Assembly (NCBI RefSeq): GCF_013423955.1
Contig: NZ_JACCKX010000001.1
Coordinates: 1,240,001 to 1,304,000 of the forward strand
Reading direction: 5' to 3'
Length of the DNA stretch: 64,000 bases
From: Ottowia beijingensis
GTDB lineage: Bacteria > Pseudomonadota > Gammaproteobacteria > Burkholderiales > Burkholderiaceae_C
Each line of letters starts with the position of its first letter. The first letter of the stretch is position 1. The translations under genes were made by a program, and so were the position numbers. Below are positions 45,461 through 55,938 of this stretch, in pieces. The notes below the pieces were generated by a model, which did not search any database, was not told the DNA's origin, and saw only the letters and a list, made by a program, of their open reading frames with translations.

Positions 45461-46702
45461 TTAGCCCGCCAGATCGTTGATCGACAGGATACCCAGAAGG
45501 ATGGAGACGATGATGGCGGCGATCAGCACGCCGAGCAGCAGGATCAGCACCGGCTCCAGCAGGGTCAGCGCGCGCTTGATGCCGGTTTCGACCTCGCGGT
45601 CGAGCACGTCGGACAGCTCCAGCATCATGGGGCCGATGCGGCCGGTTTCCTCGCCCACTCTGACCAGGTTGATGGCCAAAGGTTCAAACACCTGGGTGCT
45701 GTCCATGGCGCGGGTGATGCGCACGCCTTCCTTGACCTGCGGCGCCATTTTGGCCAGCGGCGCGCGCAGGTTGAGGTTGCCCACGGTCTCGGTGGCGATG
45801 TGCAGGGCGGTGAGCAGGGGCACGCCGTTGCCCAGCAGGGTGCCGAGCGAGCGGGTGAACAGCGTCAGCTCATATTTGTAGAGCAGGCTGCCGATGATGG
45901 GCAAGCGCAGGGCCAGGTTTTGCCACCATATCTGCCCCGCCGGCGAGCGCAGCCAGCGCCAGCCCAGCCAGCCCAGCAGCAGCGCGGCGATGGCGATGGC
46001 CAGCCCGTAGTGCTTGAAGCCCTGCCCCAGCATCATGACGATGCGCGTGGGCAGCGGCAGCGCATCGCCCATGTCCTTGAACAGCTTCTCGAACTGCGGC
46101 ACCACGAAGCCCAGCATGCCCACCAGCGACAGCAGCGCCACGCCCAGCAGAATGGCCGGGTAGATGGTGGCCGAGACCACGCTTTCGCGCAGTGCGCGCA
46201 AGCGGTTCATGTGCGCCACCAGGCGTTCGAGCACCTGCGACATCTGGCCGCTGGCCTCGCCCGAGCGCACCATGTTGATGTAGAAGTCGCCGAACAATTC
46301 CTTGCGGGTGCTCAAGGCGCGGCTGAACGGCGCGCCGCCCTTGACGTCCTCCAGGATGCCTTCGAGCAGCGTGCGCACGCTGGGCTTGGCGCTCATCTCG
46401 ATCAGCACGCGCAGCGCGTTGTCGAGTGCCAGGCCGGCGCGCAGCATGATGGACAGCTCGGTCGTCAGCGCCAGCAGGTCGGCCTGGGTGACCGGGCCGC
46501 GCAGCGCGCGACGGCTGGTGCGGCCGCGCAGGCCCCTGGCACTGGCGGCGGCGACGGGCGCCTCGGCCGCGTCCTGTACGCGCAACGGCGTCAGGCCGCG
46601 CTCGCGCAACTGGCGCAGCACGGCATCGGCGGCGCCGGCTTCGGTGCGGCCCTCGACCAGTTGCCCATCGGGTTGCGCGGCGCGCCAGGCGAATTCAGGC
46701 AT
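45461..46702 (-). CDS. gspF: type II secretion inner-membrane platform protein GspF
   Basis: The 413-residue polytopic protein couples ATPase action to pseudopilus assembly. MPEFAWRAAQPDGQLVEGR is the family start; two repeated cytosolic domains (LDNALRVLIEMSAKPSVRTLLEG and SLGTLLGNGVPLLTALHIAT) are each followed by helices. LEPVLILLLGVLIAAIIVSI is near the C-terminus. It overlaps gspE by eight bases. No frame break. Confidence 0.96.
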   Translation of the reverse strand: MPEFAWRAAQPDGQLVEGRTEAGAADAVLRQLRERGLTPLRVQDAAEAPVAAASARGLRGRTSRRALRGPVTQADLLALTTELSIMLRAGLALDNALRVLIEMSAKPSVRTLLEGILEDVKGGAPFSRALSTRKELFGDFYINMVRSGEASGQMSQVLERLVAHMNRLRALRESVVSATIYPAILLGVALLSLVGMLGFVVPQFEKLFKDMGDALPLPTRIVMMLGQGFKHYGLAIAIAALLLGWLGWRWLRSPAGQIWWQNLALRLPIIGSLLYKYELTLFTRSLGTLLGNGVPLLTALHIATETVGNLNLRAPLAKMAPQVKEGVRITRAMDSTQVFEPLAINLVRVGEETGRIGPMMLELSDVLDREVETGIKRALTLLEPVLILLLGVLIAAIIVSILLGILSINDLAG

Positions 46703-48431
46703 CGCCCTGGTCCTGCGTGGCGCGCAACACTTCGTCCAGGCTGGTCACGCCCGCGGCCACCTTGCGCAGGCCGTCGTCGTACAGCGTGTACATGCCGGCC
46801 TTGACGGCGATGGATTGCAGCGCCGATGCGTCCAACCCCTGCAGGATGGCGCTGCGCATGGCCTCGTCGACCACCAGCAGCTCGTGAATGCCGGTGCGGC
46901 CCTGGTAACCGGTGCCGCGGCAATGGTCGCAGCCCCTGGCTCCGTAGATCGGCGCGCCGGGCGGCAGAAAGCGGCCGAGGCCGGAGCTTTGCAGCAGCGC
47001 CGGATCGGGCTGCACCGGCGTCTTGCAGTGCACGCACAGCCGTCGCACCAGGCGCTGCGCCAGCACGCCATTGACGGTGGAGGTGATGAGGTAGCGCTCG
47101 ACCCCCATGTCCTGCATGCGCACCACGGCGCTGGCGGCGGTGTTGGTGTGCAGGGTGGACAGCACCAGATGGCCGGTGAGCGAGGACTGCACGGCAATCT
47201 GCGCCGTTTCGCCGTCGCGCATCTCGCCGATCATGATGATGTCCGGGTCCTGGCGCAGGATGGAGCGCAGGGCGTTGGCGAAGGTCAGGTTGATCTGGCT
47301 GTGGACCTGGATCTGGTTGATGCCTTCGAGCTGGTATTCGACCGGGTCCTCGACGGTGATGATCTTCTGCGACACCGAATCGAGCTTGGCCAGCGCGGCG
47401 TACAGCGTGGTGGTCTTGCCCGAGCCGGTGGGGCCCGTGACCAGCAGGATGCCATGCGGACGATGGATCAGTTGATTGAAGCTGGCCAGGGTCTCGCGCT
47501 CGAAGCCCATGTCCTCCAGGCTCAGGCGCACGCTGGCGCGGTCGAGCACGCGCATGACCACGCTTTCGCCGTGCACGGTGGGCACGGTGGAGACGCGCAG
47601 GTCCAGCTCGCGCCCTTTCACGCGGGTCTTGATACGGCCGTCCTGCGGCAGGCGGCGCTCGGCGATGTCGAGGTGCGCCAGCAGCTTGACGCGCGAGCTG
47701 ACCGCCGCACCCTGCTGCGACGGCACCACCTCGCCGGGATGCAGCACGCCGTCGACGCGGTAGCGCACGTGCAGGCCGTCGTCGAACGGCTCGAGATGGA
47801 TGTCGGAGGCGCGCAGCTCGATCACGCGGCCGATGATGGTGTTGACCAGGCGGATGACCGGCGCCTCGCTGGCCAGGTCGCGCAGATGCTCTACGAAGTC
47901 GCCGGCGTCGCCCTCTTCGGCCAGCCCACCCTCGCTGCCCTCGGCATCCGGTTCGTCCAGTACGCGCTGCAGCGCCTTGTCGATATCCGAAGCCAGGCCG
48001 ACGGCCGGATGCACCTCCAGCCCGGTGGTCAGGTGCAGCGCCTTGACGACGAAAGCATCGTGCGGCGCGCGCATCACCACGTGCAAATGCCCGTCTTCGG
48101 CACGCAAGGGCAGCACGCGGTGGGTGCGCAGGAACTCGGGCAGAAGGCCCTCCAGTTCGGGCACCACGTCCGCAAATGCCTCGCCCTGAACAAAAGGCAA
48201 CTGCAGATGCTCCGCCAGCGCATGCGCGGCGTCAGACTCCGATACCAGCCCCAGGCTCACGAGGACCCCGTCGAGGGCGCCGCCCATCTCACGCTGGGCC
48301 GCCAAGGCACGCTCCAAGTCGCGCGGGGTGAGCTTGCCGGCACGGACCAGCAGGTCACCGTACTCGGGCCAACGCACGGCGCGAATGGAGGATGAAGGGA
48401 AAGCGGCTTCGTTCAGGAGGGGCTCGGGCAT
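46695..48431 (-). CDS. gspE: type II secretion assembly ATPase GspE
   Basis: The 578-residue cytosolic ATPase drives pseudopilus assembly. The N-terminal MshEN-like domain interacts with GspL. The ATPase core has Walker A VTGPTGSGKTTTLYAAL, the Asp box ITVEDPVEYQLEGINQIQVH, Walker B region SILRQDPDIIMIGEMRD and the His box HLVLSTLHTNTA. A tetracysteine zinc element CVHCKTP-CDHC is present. ATG 48431 (MPEPLLNEAAF) was chosen; GTG 48449 is in frame but without family support. It is the first gene of the gsp operon on the minus strand. Confidence 0.96.
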   Translation of the reverse strand: MPEPLLNEAAFPSSSIRAVRWPEYGDLLVRAGKLTPRDLERALAAQREMGGALDGVLVSLGLVSESDAAHALAEHLQLPFVQGEAFADVVPELEGLLPEFLRTHRVLPLRAEDGHLHVVMRAPHDAFVVKALHLTTGLEVHPAVGLASDIDKALQRVLDEPDAEGSEGGLAEEGDAGDFVEHLRDLASEAPVIRLVNTIIGRVIELRASDIHLEPFDDGLHVRYRVDGVLHPGEVVPSQQGAAVSSRVKLLAHLDIAERRLPQDGRIKTRVKGRELDLRVSTVPTVHGESVVMRVLDRASVRLSLEDMGFERETLASFNQLIHRPHGILLVTGPTGSGKTTTLYAALAKLDSVSQKIITVEDPVEYQLEGINQIQVHSQINLTFANALRSILRQDPDIIMIGEMRDGETAQIAVQSSLTGHLVLSTLHTNTAASAVVRMQDMGVERYLITSTVNGVLAQRLVRRLCVHCKTPVQPDPALLQSSGLGRFLPPGAPIYGARGCDHCRGTGYQGRTGIHELLVVDEAMRSAILQGLDASALQSIAVKAGMYTLYDDGLRKVAAGVTSLDEVLRATQDQGDA

Positions 48432-48530
48432 CGGGGATCCGTCACACACGGGCAGATCAGGCGATCTTCTGGCGCGTGCAGCGCATGGATTCTACGTAGA
48501 CAGCTGGCGCCTGCTGCCAGAACCTTTTCC

Positions 48531-49708
48531 TCAGACCTCACCTCGGCTGAACGGACCGGCCTGCACGCGCTTGGTGAAGCGCTCGCGCAAATCGGAGACG
48601 GGTTTCTCGAAACTGTGAAACACCAGCGCCGACACCGCGAATACCGCCATGAGCCAGACCAGCACCACCCAACCGATGATGGCGCCGATATCCCAGCCCA
48701 TGACCTTGAAGACATACACCATGATCAGCAGCAGGGGAAATGACTCAGATACACCGAGTAAGAGTAGTCACCGACCCTGGCCGCCAGCAGGCGCAGGGCA
48801 CGTGACCGCACCTGGAGACTGGAGAGCCACGGCAGCGTCAGCACGACCCCCACGGAGGGGGCGGCAATGAGCGCCAGATCGTTGAAGCGCCCGCCGGCAA
48901 AGCCGCGCCAATCGACGCGCATGAAGTAGAACATGGCGGCCACTGCCCCAAGCAGCAACGCTGCACCGATCAGCGCCTTGAAGCCCTGGCGACTCCCCAC
49001 CAGGCGCCATGCCAGCGGTTGAGGATGGCCGCCGCCACGCCCAGCCGGTGGCATCCAGGTGCATGATGGTAACGCGGCGCACATGGTCGTCCCACTCGAA
49101 AAAGTGTGCGGGCGGAGTGATGATGCTGCGCAGGACGGAGGGAATCAGGATCAGCACCAGCGCAACAGCCCAGAACAGATGACGCCGCTCCAGATGCCGC
49201 ATCCAGGCCACCACACCGATCAGAATGGGCATCAGGAAATAGAACCACTCGTCAAGCGCCAGCGACCACGCTTCGGCGAAGAACAGGGGCTTTTCCTGCG
49301 CCCAGGCCAGGTTCTGCGAGAACACCGCGAACGACCAATCGAAGCGCCCTTCCTCTATCCCCCACCAGGCCAGTGCTGCGTTCAACGCCAGGAACAGGTA
49401 GTAGTTGGGAATGGTGCGAAACCAGCGCCGGAGCCAGAAGTCTCGTGCACTCGCCCACCAGCCATCGCGCGCCTCGAAGCTGCGGATCATCATCGAACCG
49501 ATCAGGAATCCGCTCAGCACGAACAACCACTCGATGGCGAACACCGCACACGCGCTGACCGCCGCGCGCCAGCCCTCCCACTTGGACAGACCGGTGCTGA
49601 CGAAAAACCCAGAAAACCGTGGTTCATGAGCACCACGCAGATCGACAGGGAGCGCAGCACGTCCAAGCCGAAATTACGCTGGTAAAGGGGAACGGTGTGC
49701 TTGCTCAT
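48531..49708 (-). CDS. membrane acyltransferase, OafA/acyltransferase-3 family, four single-base losses
   Basis: This membrane enzyme of about 393 residues acylates sugars of surface polysaccharides. QRNFGLDVLRSLSICVVLMN carries the conserved R and the family helix 1, AEAWSLALDEWFYFLMPILI the essential acidic pair, and VGDYSYSVYLSHFP is a usual late motif. Breaks at 49604, 49042, 49020 and 48735 each restore with one base (T, G or C runs) and rejoin GFFVSTGLSKWEG, DATGWGVAAAILN, LAWRLVGSRQGF and LSHFPLLLIMVYVFKVMG. It overlaps the upstream glycosyltransferase by four bases, in the rhamnose gene group. Confidence 0.86.
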
Positions 49709-50511
49709 CGGAGATCGGTGGAGTCCACAAAGACACTGTCTCGGGCCAGCCCCGCACGCCAGGCGCGCCAGGCGCGCGAGCGCCAAAGCCGCAGGAGGCT
49801 GCGAACGTGCCAGCCGAGGTGCTGCGGATGACGGCGACTGGCCCGCTGCGCGTCATGCACGACAACCGCCTCGTCCACACGCGCCAGTTGCCAGCCGGCG
49901 AGTTGCAGTCGCAAACAAAGATCCACGTCCTCGCAGTACATATGGTAGGCGTCGTCAAAGCCGCCGACGCTGGCATAAGCCTCGCGCCGCAGCAGCAGAA
50001 AGGCTGCGTTGACCCAGTCTGGGCGGTCGCCGGTATGCACCTCGCGCCGCGGCGCCCCAGGCAGATAGCGGCGCGCCAGCCGCAGGGGCGTGGGCAACAG
50101 CCGCTCGTGATCCTGCCTGCGGCCATCCTCGGCCATCTGCACAGGGTAGCTGACGCCCAGACGGGCATCGCCACTGGCGAGCCGGCGCGTCAGCGCGCCA
50201 AACGGATTGCCGCGCAGCCGAATGTCCGGGTTGACGACCGCGAAGTATTCGCTCGCACCGCGCCGGGCGTCGAGAGCGAACGCCTGGTTGTGGTTGGCCC
50301 CGAACCCCTTGGGCGCGGCGTTTTCCACGGTCTCCAGCTCAAACGGCCACGCCCTTTGACGCAGCTTGGCCGCCAGTTCGTCCTCGGGCAGGTTCAGGGT
50401 CAGGATGACGCGCCGAAGTTCTGGCTCATCCAGCGACGCCAGTTCGTCCAGCAATCGCACCACGTCGCCGCCATGCCGGTGGCTGATGATGGACACGCAG
50501 ATGCCGTTCAC
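49705..50511 (-). CDS. family 2 glycosyltransferase (rhamnosyltransferase-like)
   Basis: A 268-residue GT-A enzyme with VSIISHRHGGDVVRLLDEL, the substrate strand EYFAVVNPDIRLRGNPF with the D-x-D-like Asp, and WVNAAFLLLRREAYASVGGFDDAYHMYCEDVDLCLR, which are common in rhamnosyl and related transferases. It is just downstream of rfbBDAC on the same strand, so it is a candidate user of dTDP-L-rhamnose. It overlaps the acyltransferase by four bases. No frame break. Donor and acceptor are inferred. Confidence 0.88.
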   Translation of the reverse strand: MNGICVSIISHRHGGDVVRLLDELASLDEPELRRVILTLNLPEDELAAKLRQRAWPFELETVENAAPKGFGANHNQAFALDARRGASEYFAVVNPDIRLRGNPFGALTRRLASGDARLGVSYPVQMAEDGRRQDHERLLPTPLRLARRYLPGAPRREVHTGDRPDWVNAAFLLLRREAYASVGGFDDAYHMYCEDVDLCLRLQLAGWQLARVDEAVVVHDAQRASRRHPQHLGWHVRSLLRLWRSRAWRAWRAGLARDSVFVDSTDLR

Positions 50512-50520
50512 GCCAGGCGC

Positions 50521-51086
50521 TCACCAAACATCATGCAAAGACTTCAGACTGGGCCAGGAGTTGGCCCACACGATCCTTTCAGAGAGCTGTGGCGCGTCAA
50601 TGCCGTGCGCCGCGAGCGGCCACTCGATGCCAATGCTCGGATCGTTCCATGCAATGCTGCGCTCATGCTCCGGTGCGTAGTAGTCGGTCGTCTTGTACAT
50701 GAAATCAGCCGTCTCGCTGAGCACCACGAAGCCATGCGCCATGCCTGCGGGCACCCAGAGTTGGCGGTGATTCTCGGCCGTCAGTTCAACCCCACCCAGC
50801 GACCAAAAGTGGGCGACGTGCGGCGGATATCGACCGCCACATCGAACACCGCTCCGCTGGTCACGCGGACCAACTTGCCCTGCGGCTGCCGGATCTGATA
50901 GTGCAGCCCGCGCAACACACCTTTGCGACTGCGGCTGTGGTTATCCTGCACGAAGTCGACGTCCAGCCCAGTGACTTCGGTAAAGGCGCGGCGGTTGTAG
51001 CTTTCCATGAAGAATCCGCGCGCATCGCCGAACACCTTGGGTTCGAGGATAAGTACGCCCTCGATCGCCGTGGACAACGCTCTCAT
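50521..51086 (-). CDS. rfbC: dTDP-4-dehydrorhamnose 3,5-epimerase, frame broken
   Basis: RfbC epimerises dTDP-4-keto-6-deoxyglucose in L-rhamnose synthesis. The cupin motifs are [16 protein letters not shown], the active-site His in LRGLHYQ, and [19 protein letters not shown]. One G is missing near 50790, after which [19 protein letters not shown] and [17 protein letters not shown] follow. Repaired length is about 188 residues, as expected. It overlaps rfbA by four bases (51083-51086). Confidence 0.94.
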
Positions 51087-51979
51087 ACCCGCACCTCTGG
51101 TCGTGTTTCGCGCAGCATGCGGATCAGATACTGCCCATACCCGCTCTTGGCCAGCGGCTGCGCCAGTTGCTCCAGCCTGGCGCTGTCGATGAAACCCTTG
51201 CGCCAGGCGATTTCTTCCGGGCAGGCGATCTTCAGGCCCTGGCGGCGCTCCAGCGTGGCGATGAACTGGCCGGCATCGAGCAGGCTGTCGTGCGTGCCGG
51301 TGTCCAGCCAGGCATAGCCGCGCTGCATGATCTGCACATTGAGCTGGCCTTGCTGCAGGTAGGCGTCGTTGACGCTGGTGATTTCCAGCTCGCCGCGCGC
51401 GCTCGGCTGGGTGGCCTTAGCGATGTCCACGACCTGGCTGTCGTAGAAATACAGGCCAGTGACGGCGTAGCTGCTCTTGGGCTGGGGCGGCTTCTCCTCG
51501 ATGCTGACGGCCTTGCCTGAAGGGTCGAACTCCACCACGCCGTAGCGCTCGGGATCGTGCACGTGGTAGGCGAACACGGTGGCGCCTTCGCTGCGGGCGT
51601 CGGCATCGCTGAGCAGGGTTTCGAAGTCGTGGCCGTAGAAGATGTTGTCGCCCAGCACCAGGGCGCTGGGGGCATTGCCGATGAACTGCTCGCCGATGAT
51701 GAAGGCCTGTGCCAGACCATCGGGGCTGGGCTGCACGGCGTAGCTCAGACTGATGCCCCACTGGCTGCCGTCGCCCAGCAGTTGCTGAAAGCGCGGGGTG
51801 TCCTGCGGGGTGCTGATGACCAGGATGTCGCGGATGCCGGCCAGCATGAGGGTGGCCAGCGGGTAGTAGATCATAGGCTTGTCGTACACCGGCAGCAGCT
51901 GTTTGCTGAGGGCCAGCGTGGCCGGGTGCAGGCGGGTGCCCGAGCCTCCGGCGAGGATGATGCCTTTGCGTGGGGTCAT
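51083..51979 (-). CDS. rfbA: glucose-1-phosphate thymidylyltransferase
   Basis: RfbA makes dTDP-glucose, the first committed step of the rhamnose pathway. The 298-residue protein has [53 protein letters not shown] and [19 protein letters not shown] 51979 gives the family start [12 protein letters not shown]. It lies 19 bases after rfbD; a frame break in rfbD makes the two read as one frame in the raw data, which is not a real fusion. Intact. Confidence 0.97.
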   Translation of the reverse strand: MTPRKGIILAGGSGTRLHPATLALSKQLLPVYDKPMIYYPLATLMLAGIRDILVISTPQDTPRFQQLLGDGSQWGISLSYAVQPSPDGLAQAFIIGEQFIGNAPSALVLGDNIFYGHDFETLLSDADARSEGATVFAYHVHDPERYGVVEFDPSGKAVSIEEKPPQPKSSYAVTGLYFYDSQVVDIAKATQPSARGELEITSVNDAYLQQGQLNVQIMQRGYAWLDTGTHDSLLDAGQFIATLERRQGLKIACPEEIAWRKGFIDSARLEQLAQPLAKSGYGQYLIRMLRETRPEVRV

Positions 51980-51998
51980 GTGCTTCAAGAGGGGCGCG

Positions 51999-52891
51999 TC
52001 AAAGGATTTCGGCCAGCATGCGGTCGACGCCCTGCTGCCAGGGGGCAGCTTCAGGCCGAAGACGGCTTGCAGGCGACTGCAGTCCAGACGCGAATTGTGC
52101 GGCCGGCGTGCGGGGGTCGGGTACTGGCTGGCGGGGATGGGCAGGACTTCTTTTACTTTGATATTGATAGCTGCCTGCGCTTGCTGCGCCTGCGCAAACA
52201 CGTGTTTTGCATAAGAATGCCAGGTGGTCTGGCCACTGGCGGCCAGGTGGTAGATGCCACCCTTGGCGGGTTGCAGGCTCGTGTGCACGATGGTGTGCGC
52301 CGTCACGTCGGCGATCAGTTCGGCACCGGTGGGGGCGCCCCACTGGTCGTCGATCACGGTGAGGCGCTCGCGCTCCTGCGCCAGGCGCAGCATGGTCTTG
52401 GCGAAGTTGCCACCGCGGGCGGCATAAACCCAGCTGGTGCGCAGGATGAGATGGGGCGCACCTGCCTGCACGATGGCGCGCTCGCCTTCGAGCTTGGTGC
52501 GGCCGTACACGCTCAAAGGGCCGGTGGCATCGCCCTCCTGCCAAGGTCGCTGGCCGCTGCCGTCGAACACGTAGTCGGTGCTGTAGTGCACCAGCAGGGC
52601 GCCACAGGCCTGGGCTTCGCGTGCCAGCACGGCGGGGGCTTCGGCGTTGATGCGGTGGGCCAGTTCGGGCTCGCTCTCGGCCTTGTCCACGTCCGTATAT
52701 GCAGCGGCATTGACGATGACTTGAGGCCGCACGGCACGCACAGTGGCGACCAGGCCATCCAGATCGGCCAGATCGCCGCACAGGCCCGTATCACCTCGCC
52801 GGTCGAGCGCGATGAGCTCGCCCAGCGGCGCCAAGCTGCGCTGCACTTCCCAGCCGACCTGCCCGTTCTTGCCCAGCAGCAGGATCTTCAT
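51999..52891 (-). CDS. rfbD: dTDP-4-dehydrorhamnose reductase, frame broken
   Basis: RfbD reduces the keto-sugar to dTDP-L-rhamnose with NADPH. Motifs: [42 protein letters not shown] and the YGRTK catalytic pair, then [18 protein letters not shown]. One C is missing near 52041 (CCCCC run), so the end should read [18 protein letters not shown]; about 297 residues. A family A repeat at 52150-52210 lies inside the gene and encodes [17 protein letters not shown] in frame. It overlaps rfbB by four bases. Confidence 0.94.
52150..52210. repeat. family A repeat within rfbD
   Basis: TTTGATATTGATAGCTGCCT, then GCGCTTGCTGCGCCTGCGCA and AACACG match the left half and spacer of family A, with a modified right half. 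It encodes a part of RfbD where homologues vary in sequence, so it may be a domesticated insertion. Confidence 0.5.
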
Positions 52892-53958
52892 GCACCCTGC
52901 CCTACGCCGTACTGCGTAGCCACCCAGTCGCGGTAGGCGCCACTTTGCACGTTCTGCACCCAGCCGGCGTTGGCCAGGTACCAGCCCACGGTCTTGCGGA
53001 TGCCGGTGTCGAAGGTTTCGGCCGGCCGCCAGCCCAGTTCGCGTTCGATCTTGCGCGCGTCGATGGCGTAGCGCCGGTCGTGGCCGGGGCGGTCTTGCAC
53101 ATGGGTGATCTGCGTGCGGTAGCTCTGGCCGTCGGCGCGCGGCTGCAGCTCGTCCAGCAGGTCGCAGATGGTGTGGACGATGGCCAGGTTGGTCTTCTCG
53201 TTCCAGCCGCCGATGTTGTAGGTTTCGCCCAGCCTGCCGGCTTCGAGCACGCGGCGGATGGCGCTGCAGTGGTCGGTGACGTAGAGCCAGTCGCGCACCT
53301 GCTGGCCGTCGCCGTAGATGGGCAGGGGCTTGCCGGCCAGGGCGTTGACGATCATCAGCGGGATGAGTTTCTCGGGGAAATGATACGGGCCGTAATTGTT
53401 GGAGCAGTTGGTGGTGAGCACCGGCAGGCCGTGGGTGTGGCGCCAGGCGCGCACCAGGTGGTCGCTGGCGGCCTTGCTGGCGCTGTAGGGGCTGTTGGGC
53501 TCGTAGACGTGCTCTTCGGTGAAGGCGGGGGCGTCGGGGGCCAGGGTGCCGTAGACCTCGTCGGTGGACACGTGCAGGAAGCGGAAGGCGGCTTTGTCGT
53601 CGGCGGGCAGCTGGCTCCAGTGGCCGCGCGCGGCTTCGAGCAGGCGGAAGGTGCCGACGATGTTGGTGGCGATGAAGTCTTCGGCGCCGTGGATGGAGCG
53701 GTCGACGTGGCTTTCGGCGGCGAAGTTGACGATGGCGCGCGGGCGGTGTTCGGCCAGCAGGCGGTCGATGAGGGCACTGTCGCCAATGTCGCCTTGCACG
53801 AAGGTGTGGCGCACATCGCCCTGCACCGAGGCCAGGTTGGCCAGGTTGCCAGCGTAGGTGAGTTTGTCGAGGTTGACGACGGGTTCATCGCCCCCAGCCA
53901 GCCAGTCCAGTACGAAGTTGCTGCCGATGAAGCCGGCGCCGCCGGTGACGAGGATCAT
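52888..53958 (-). CDS. rfbB: dTDP-glucose 4,6-dehydratase
   Basis: RfbB catalyses the second step of dTDP-rhamnose synthesis. The 356-residue SDR protein has the NAD loop [39 protein letters not shown] with the catalytic Asp and Glu, and [15 protein letters not shown] with the Tyr-x-x-x-Lys pair. It leads the rfbB-D-A-C-glycosyltransferase-acyltransferase run on the minus strand. ATG 53958 is the family start MILVTGGAG. No frame break. Confidence 0.97.
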   Translation of the reverse strand: MILVTGGAGFIGSNFVLDWLAGGDEPVVNLDKLTYAGNLANLASVQGDVRHTFVQGDIGDSALIDRLLAEHRPRAIVNFAAESHVDRSIHGAEDFIATNIVGTFRLLEAARGHWSQLPADDKAAFRFLHVSTDEVYGTLAPDAPAFTEEHVYEPNSPYSASKAASDHLVRAWRHTHGLPVLTTNCSNNYGPYHFPEKLIPLMIVNALAGKPLPIYGDGQQVRDWLYVTDHCSAIRRVLEAGRLGETYNIGGWNEKTNLAIVHTICDLLDELQPRADGQSYRTQITHVQDRPGHDRRYAIDARKIERELGWRPAETFDTGIRKTVGWYLANAGWVQNVQSGAYRDWVATQYGVGQGA

Positions 53959-54075
53959 GCTGATCGCTTTGCAGGTTCGACGCTCAGGCGCCGGAAAAAA
54001 ACGGATGACAAGCCTTGCGGACGCAGCAGGGCAACTTGGGTGCGGACGTACCCAGGCGGATTATTTCACGCAGCC

Positions 54076-54104
54076 TTGGAGCGACGGCACCGAGCGGTGA
54101 CAAT
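54076..54104 (+). promoter_or_regulatory. possible sigma-70 promoter of the phasin gene
   Basis: TTGGAG (54076-54081) and GACAAT (54099-54104) with 17 bases between, 42 bases before the chosen start. The match is moderate. Confidence 0.4.
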
Positions 54105-54145
54105 AGCGCCTTTCCCGCTGATCGGGGCACACGCCCCTTGTGTCC

Positions 54146-54619
54146 ATGGCTTCATCGTCGAGCAAATCGTCCAGCAAGCGCGCCCCGGCGCAGCCCCACC
54201 CGGCCGGCCCGGAGCAGGCGCAGAACATCTGGCTGGCCGGCATGGGCGCGCTGGCCAAGGCGCAAACCGAGGGCAGCAAGGCCTTCGACAGCCTGGTCAA
54301 GCAAGGGCTGGCGCTGCAGAACCAGACCCAGGCCCTGGCCAAGGCCCAGTTCGCCGAGGCCGCCCAGCGCATCGAAGCCATGGCCACCACCAGTCCGCTC
54401 GGACCTGAGCGCTGGAATGCGCTGGAGGGCATCTTCGAGAAACGCGTCGCCAGCGCACTCGCCCGACTCGGGTTGCCCGATGCAGAAGCGCTGGAACGCC
54501 TGGAGGCACGTGTGGCGGCGCTCGAGCAGGCACTGGCCCGGCAGCCCAAAGGCGCCGAGGCTGAACCCGCTGCTGCTGCCGCGAAGAAGCCAGCGACCCG
54601 CACCAAACGCACGCCCTGA
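54146..54619 (+). CDS. phasin-like polyhydroxyalkanoate granule protein
   Basis: The 157-residue product has the phasin_2/PhaF-type layout: a Ser/Lys-rich start, a helical core (GPEQAQNIWLAGMGALAKAQ, FDSLVKQGLALQNQTQALAK) and a Lys/Ala-rich C-terminal tail (AAAAKKPATRTKRTP) like the DNA-binding tails of PhaF/PhaI proteins. Phasins coat granules and may also link them to DNA. No PHA synthase or depolymerase is seen in the window. The ATG 54146 was chosen over GTG 54140. Divergent from rfbB. Confidence 0.8.
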   Translation: MASSSSKSSSKRAPAQPHPAGPEQAQNIWLAGMGALAKAQTEGSKAFDSLVKQGLALQNQTQALAKAQFAEAAQRIEAMATTSPLGPERWNALEGIFEKRVASALARLGLPDAEALERLEARVAALEQALARQPKGAEAEPAAAAAKKPATRTKRTP

Positions 54620-54688
54620 CGCGGGCACGGTGCCGGCGCGACGCGGCACCGAAAGGAACACCCAGACCGTCCCCGTGTCGAACACGCC

Positions 54689-55908
54689 ATGACGCCACCT
54701 CTCTCGCAGCCCCTCGTCCCGGCACGGTTGCCGCCGCAGCATCGGCGCGCGCTGGTGGTGGCAGCGGCACTTGCGCTCGCCCTGCACGCCATGTTGCTGT
54801 TGCGCTGGCCGCCACTGACGCAGCAGGTGCGGGCCGGCTCCGCCGTGGGCACCGTCAGCACGCGGATCATTGCGCCGCCGGCTGCGCCGCCCGAACCGAT
54901 GGCGACGCCACAAGTGCCGGAAGAAGTCGCGGCGCCGCCGCCAGTGCCTGCGGCGGTGCCGCAAGCCCGGCCCAGGCCCCGGCCAGCCGCGCGACCGCGC
55001 CGTGCCGCGCCGCCCGAGCCCGCGCCCGCCGAGGCGCCATCGCGCGGCGCAGCCGGTGGCGTCATGGATCCCACCGCCTCGCTGCTGGCGCCGCCGCCGC
55101 TGGGCGATTTCGGTGGCTCCCGGTCGACAGTCCCCCTGAAGCCCAGCCTGGAGGGTGAGGCGGCCGAGCAGGCGCGCCAGTTCGCCCAGGCCGGCGAGCC
55201 GCTGCCGGCGCGCGTCCCACGCGCTGCCACGCTGCAGTACAGGCTGCAGGGTCAGCTGAACGGCGCGCCGGTGACCGGCCCCGTCACCCTGGCCTGGCGC
55301 CGCACGGACGAGATCTACGAGGCCGACTGGGAGTCTTCCGTGCCCGCTCTCAGTGCACTGCGCATGAGCTCCGTCGGCCTGGTGGTGCCGCAGGGCCTGG
55401 TGCCGGTGCAGGCCGGTCCACGCACCGCAGGGGTGCCGCCGACGCGCTTCGACTACGCCCAGCCTGCCGTGCACTTCGCCTCGTCCGGGCAAAGCGCGGC
55501 CTTGCCGCCGGGCACACAGGACGAATTGAGCGTCGTCCTTCAACTGGGCGCCTGGCTGGCAGGCGACGCCCGACGCTTCGAACCCGGCCAGACCTTCGAG
55601 CTGCCCATCGCCGGCAGCGATGCGGTTCAGCCCTCGCGCTGGCTGGTCGAGGGCGCCGAAACCATCACGGCCCTGGGCAGCCAATCGGTTCAGGCGTTCA
55701 AGCTCACCCGCCTGCCGCTGAGCGGCCAGGGGCCACAGCGTCCGCCAGGCTCGAGGTCTGGCTGGCCGAAGCCATGGACTACTTGCCCGCGCGCCTGCGC
55801 TGGAGCTGGCCCGACGGCACGGCGGTGGATGCCGTGGTCGACACCGCCCGACTCAACCGCACCGATCCCGCCGCCACCACGGCGCCGGCCTCCGCGGGCG
55901 CCCGCTGA
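54689..55908 (+). CDS. DUF3108 envelope protein, frame broken
   Basis: About 406 residues: one N-terminal helix (RALVVAAALALALHAMLLL), a long Pro/Ala/Arg linker, then a DUF3108 domain (TLQYRLQGQLNGAPVTG, DELSVVLQLGAWLAGDAR, GQTFELPIAGSDAVQPSRW). The frame breaks near 55740; restoring one base gives ARLEVWLAEAMDYLPARLRW and the stop at 55908. The family is periplasmic and of unknown function; in Burkholderiales it is often found beside a DUF3426 or TetR gene. It is followed by a TetR gene on the same strand. Confidence 0.82.
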
Positions 55909-55938
55909 AGCGGACGCCAGATCCGGACCAGACAGCCC

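Noticed and set aside
51083-52891. Single 602-residue frame joining RfbD and RfbA
   Set aside because: The join arises from one lost C in rfbD near 52041. RfbD has its own stop at 51999 after repair, and rfbA has a separate start.
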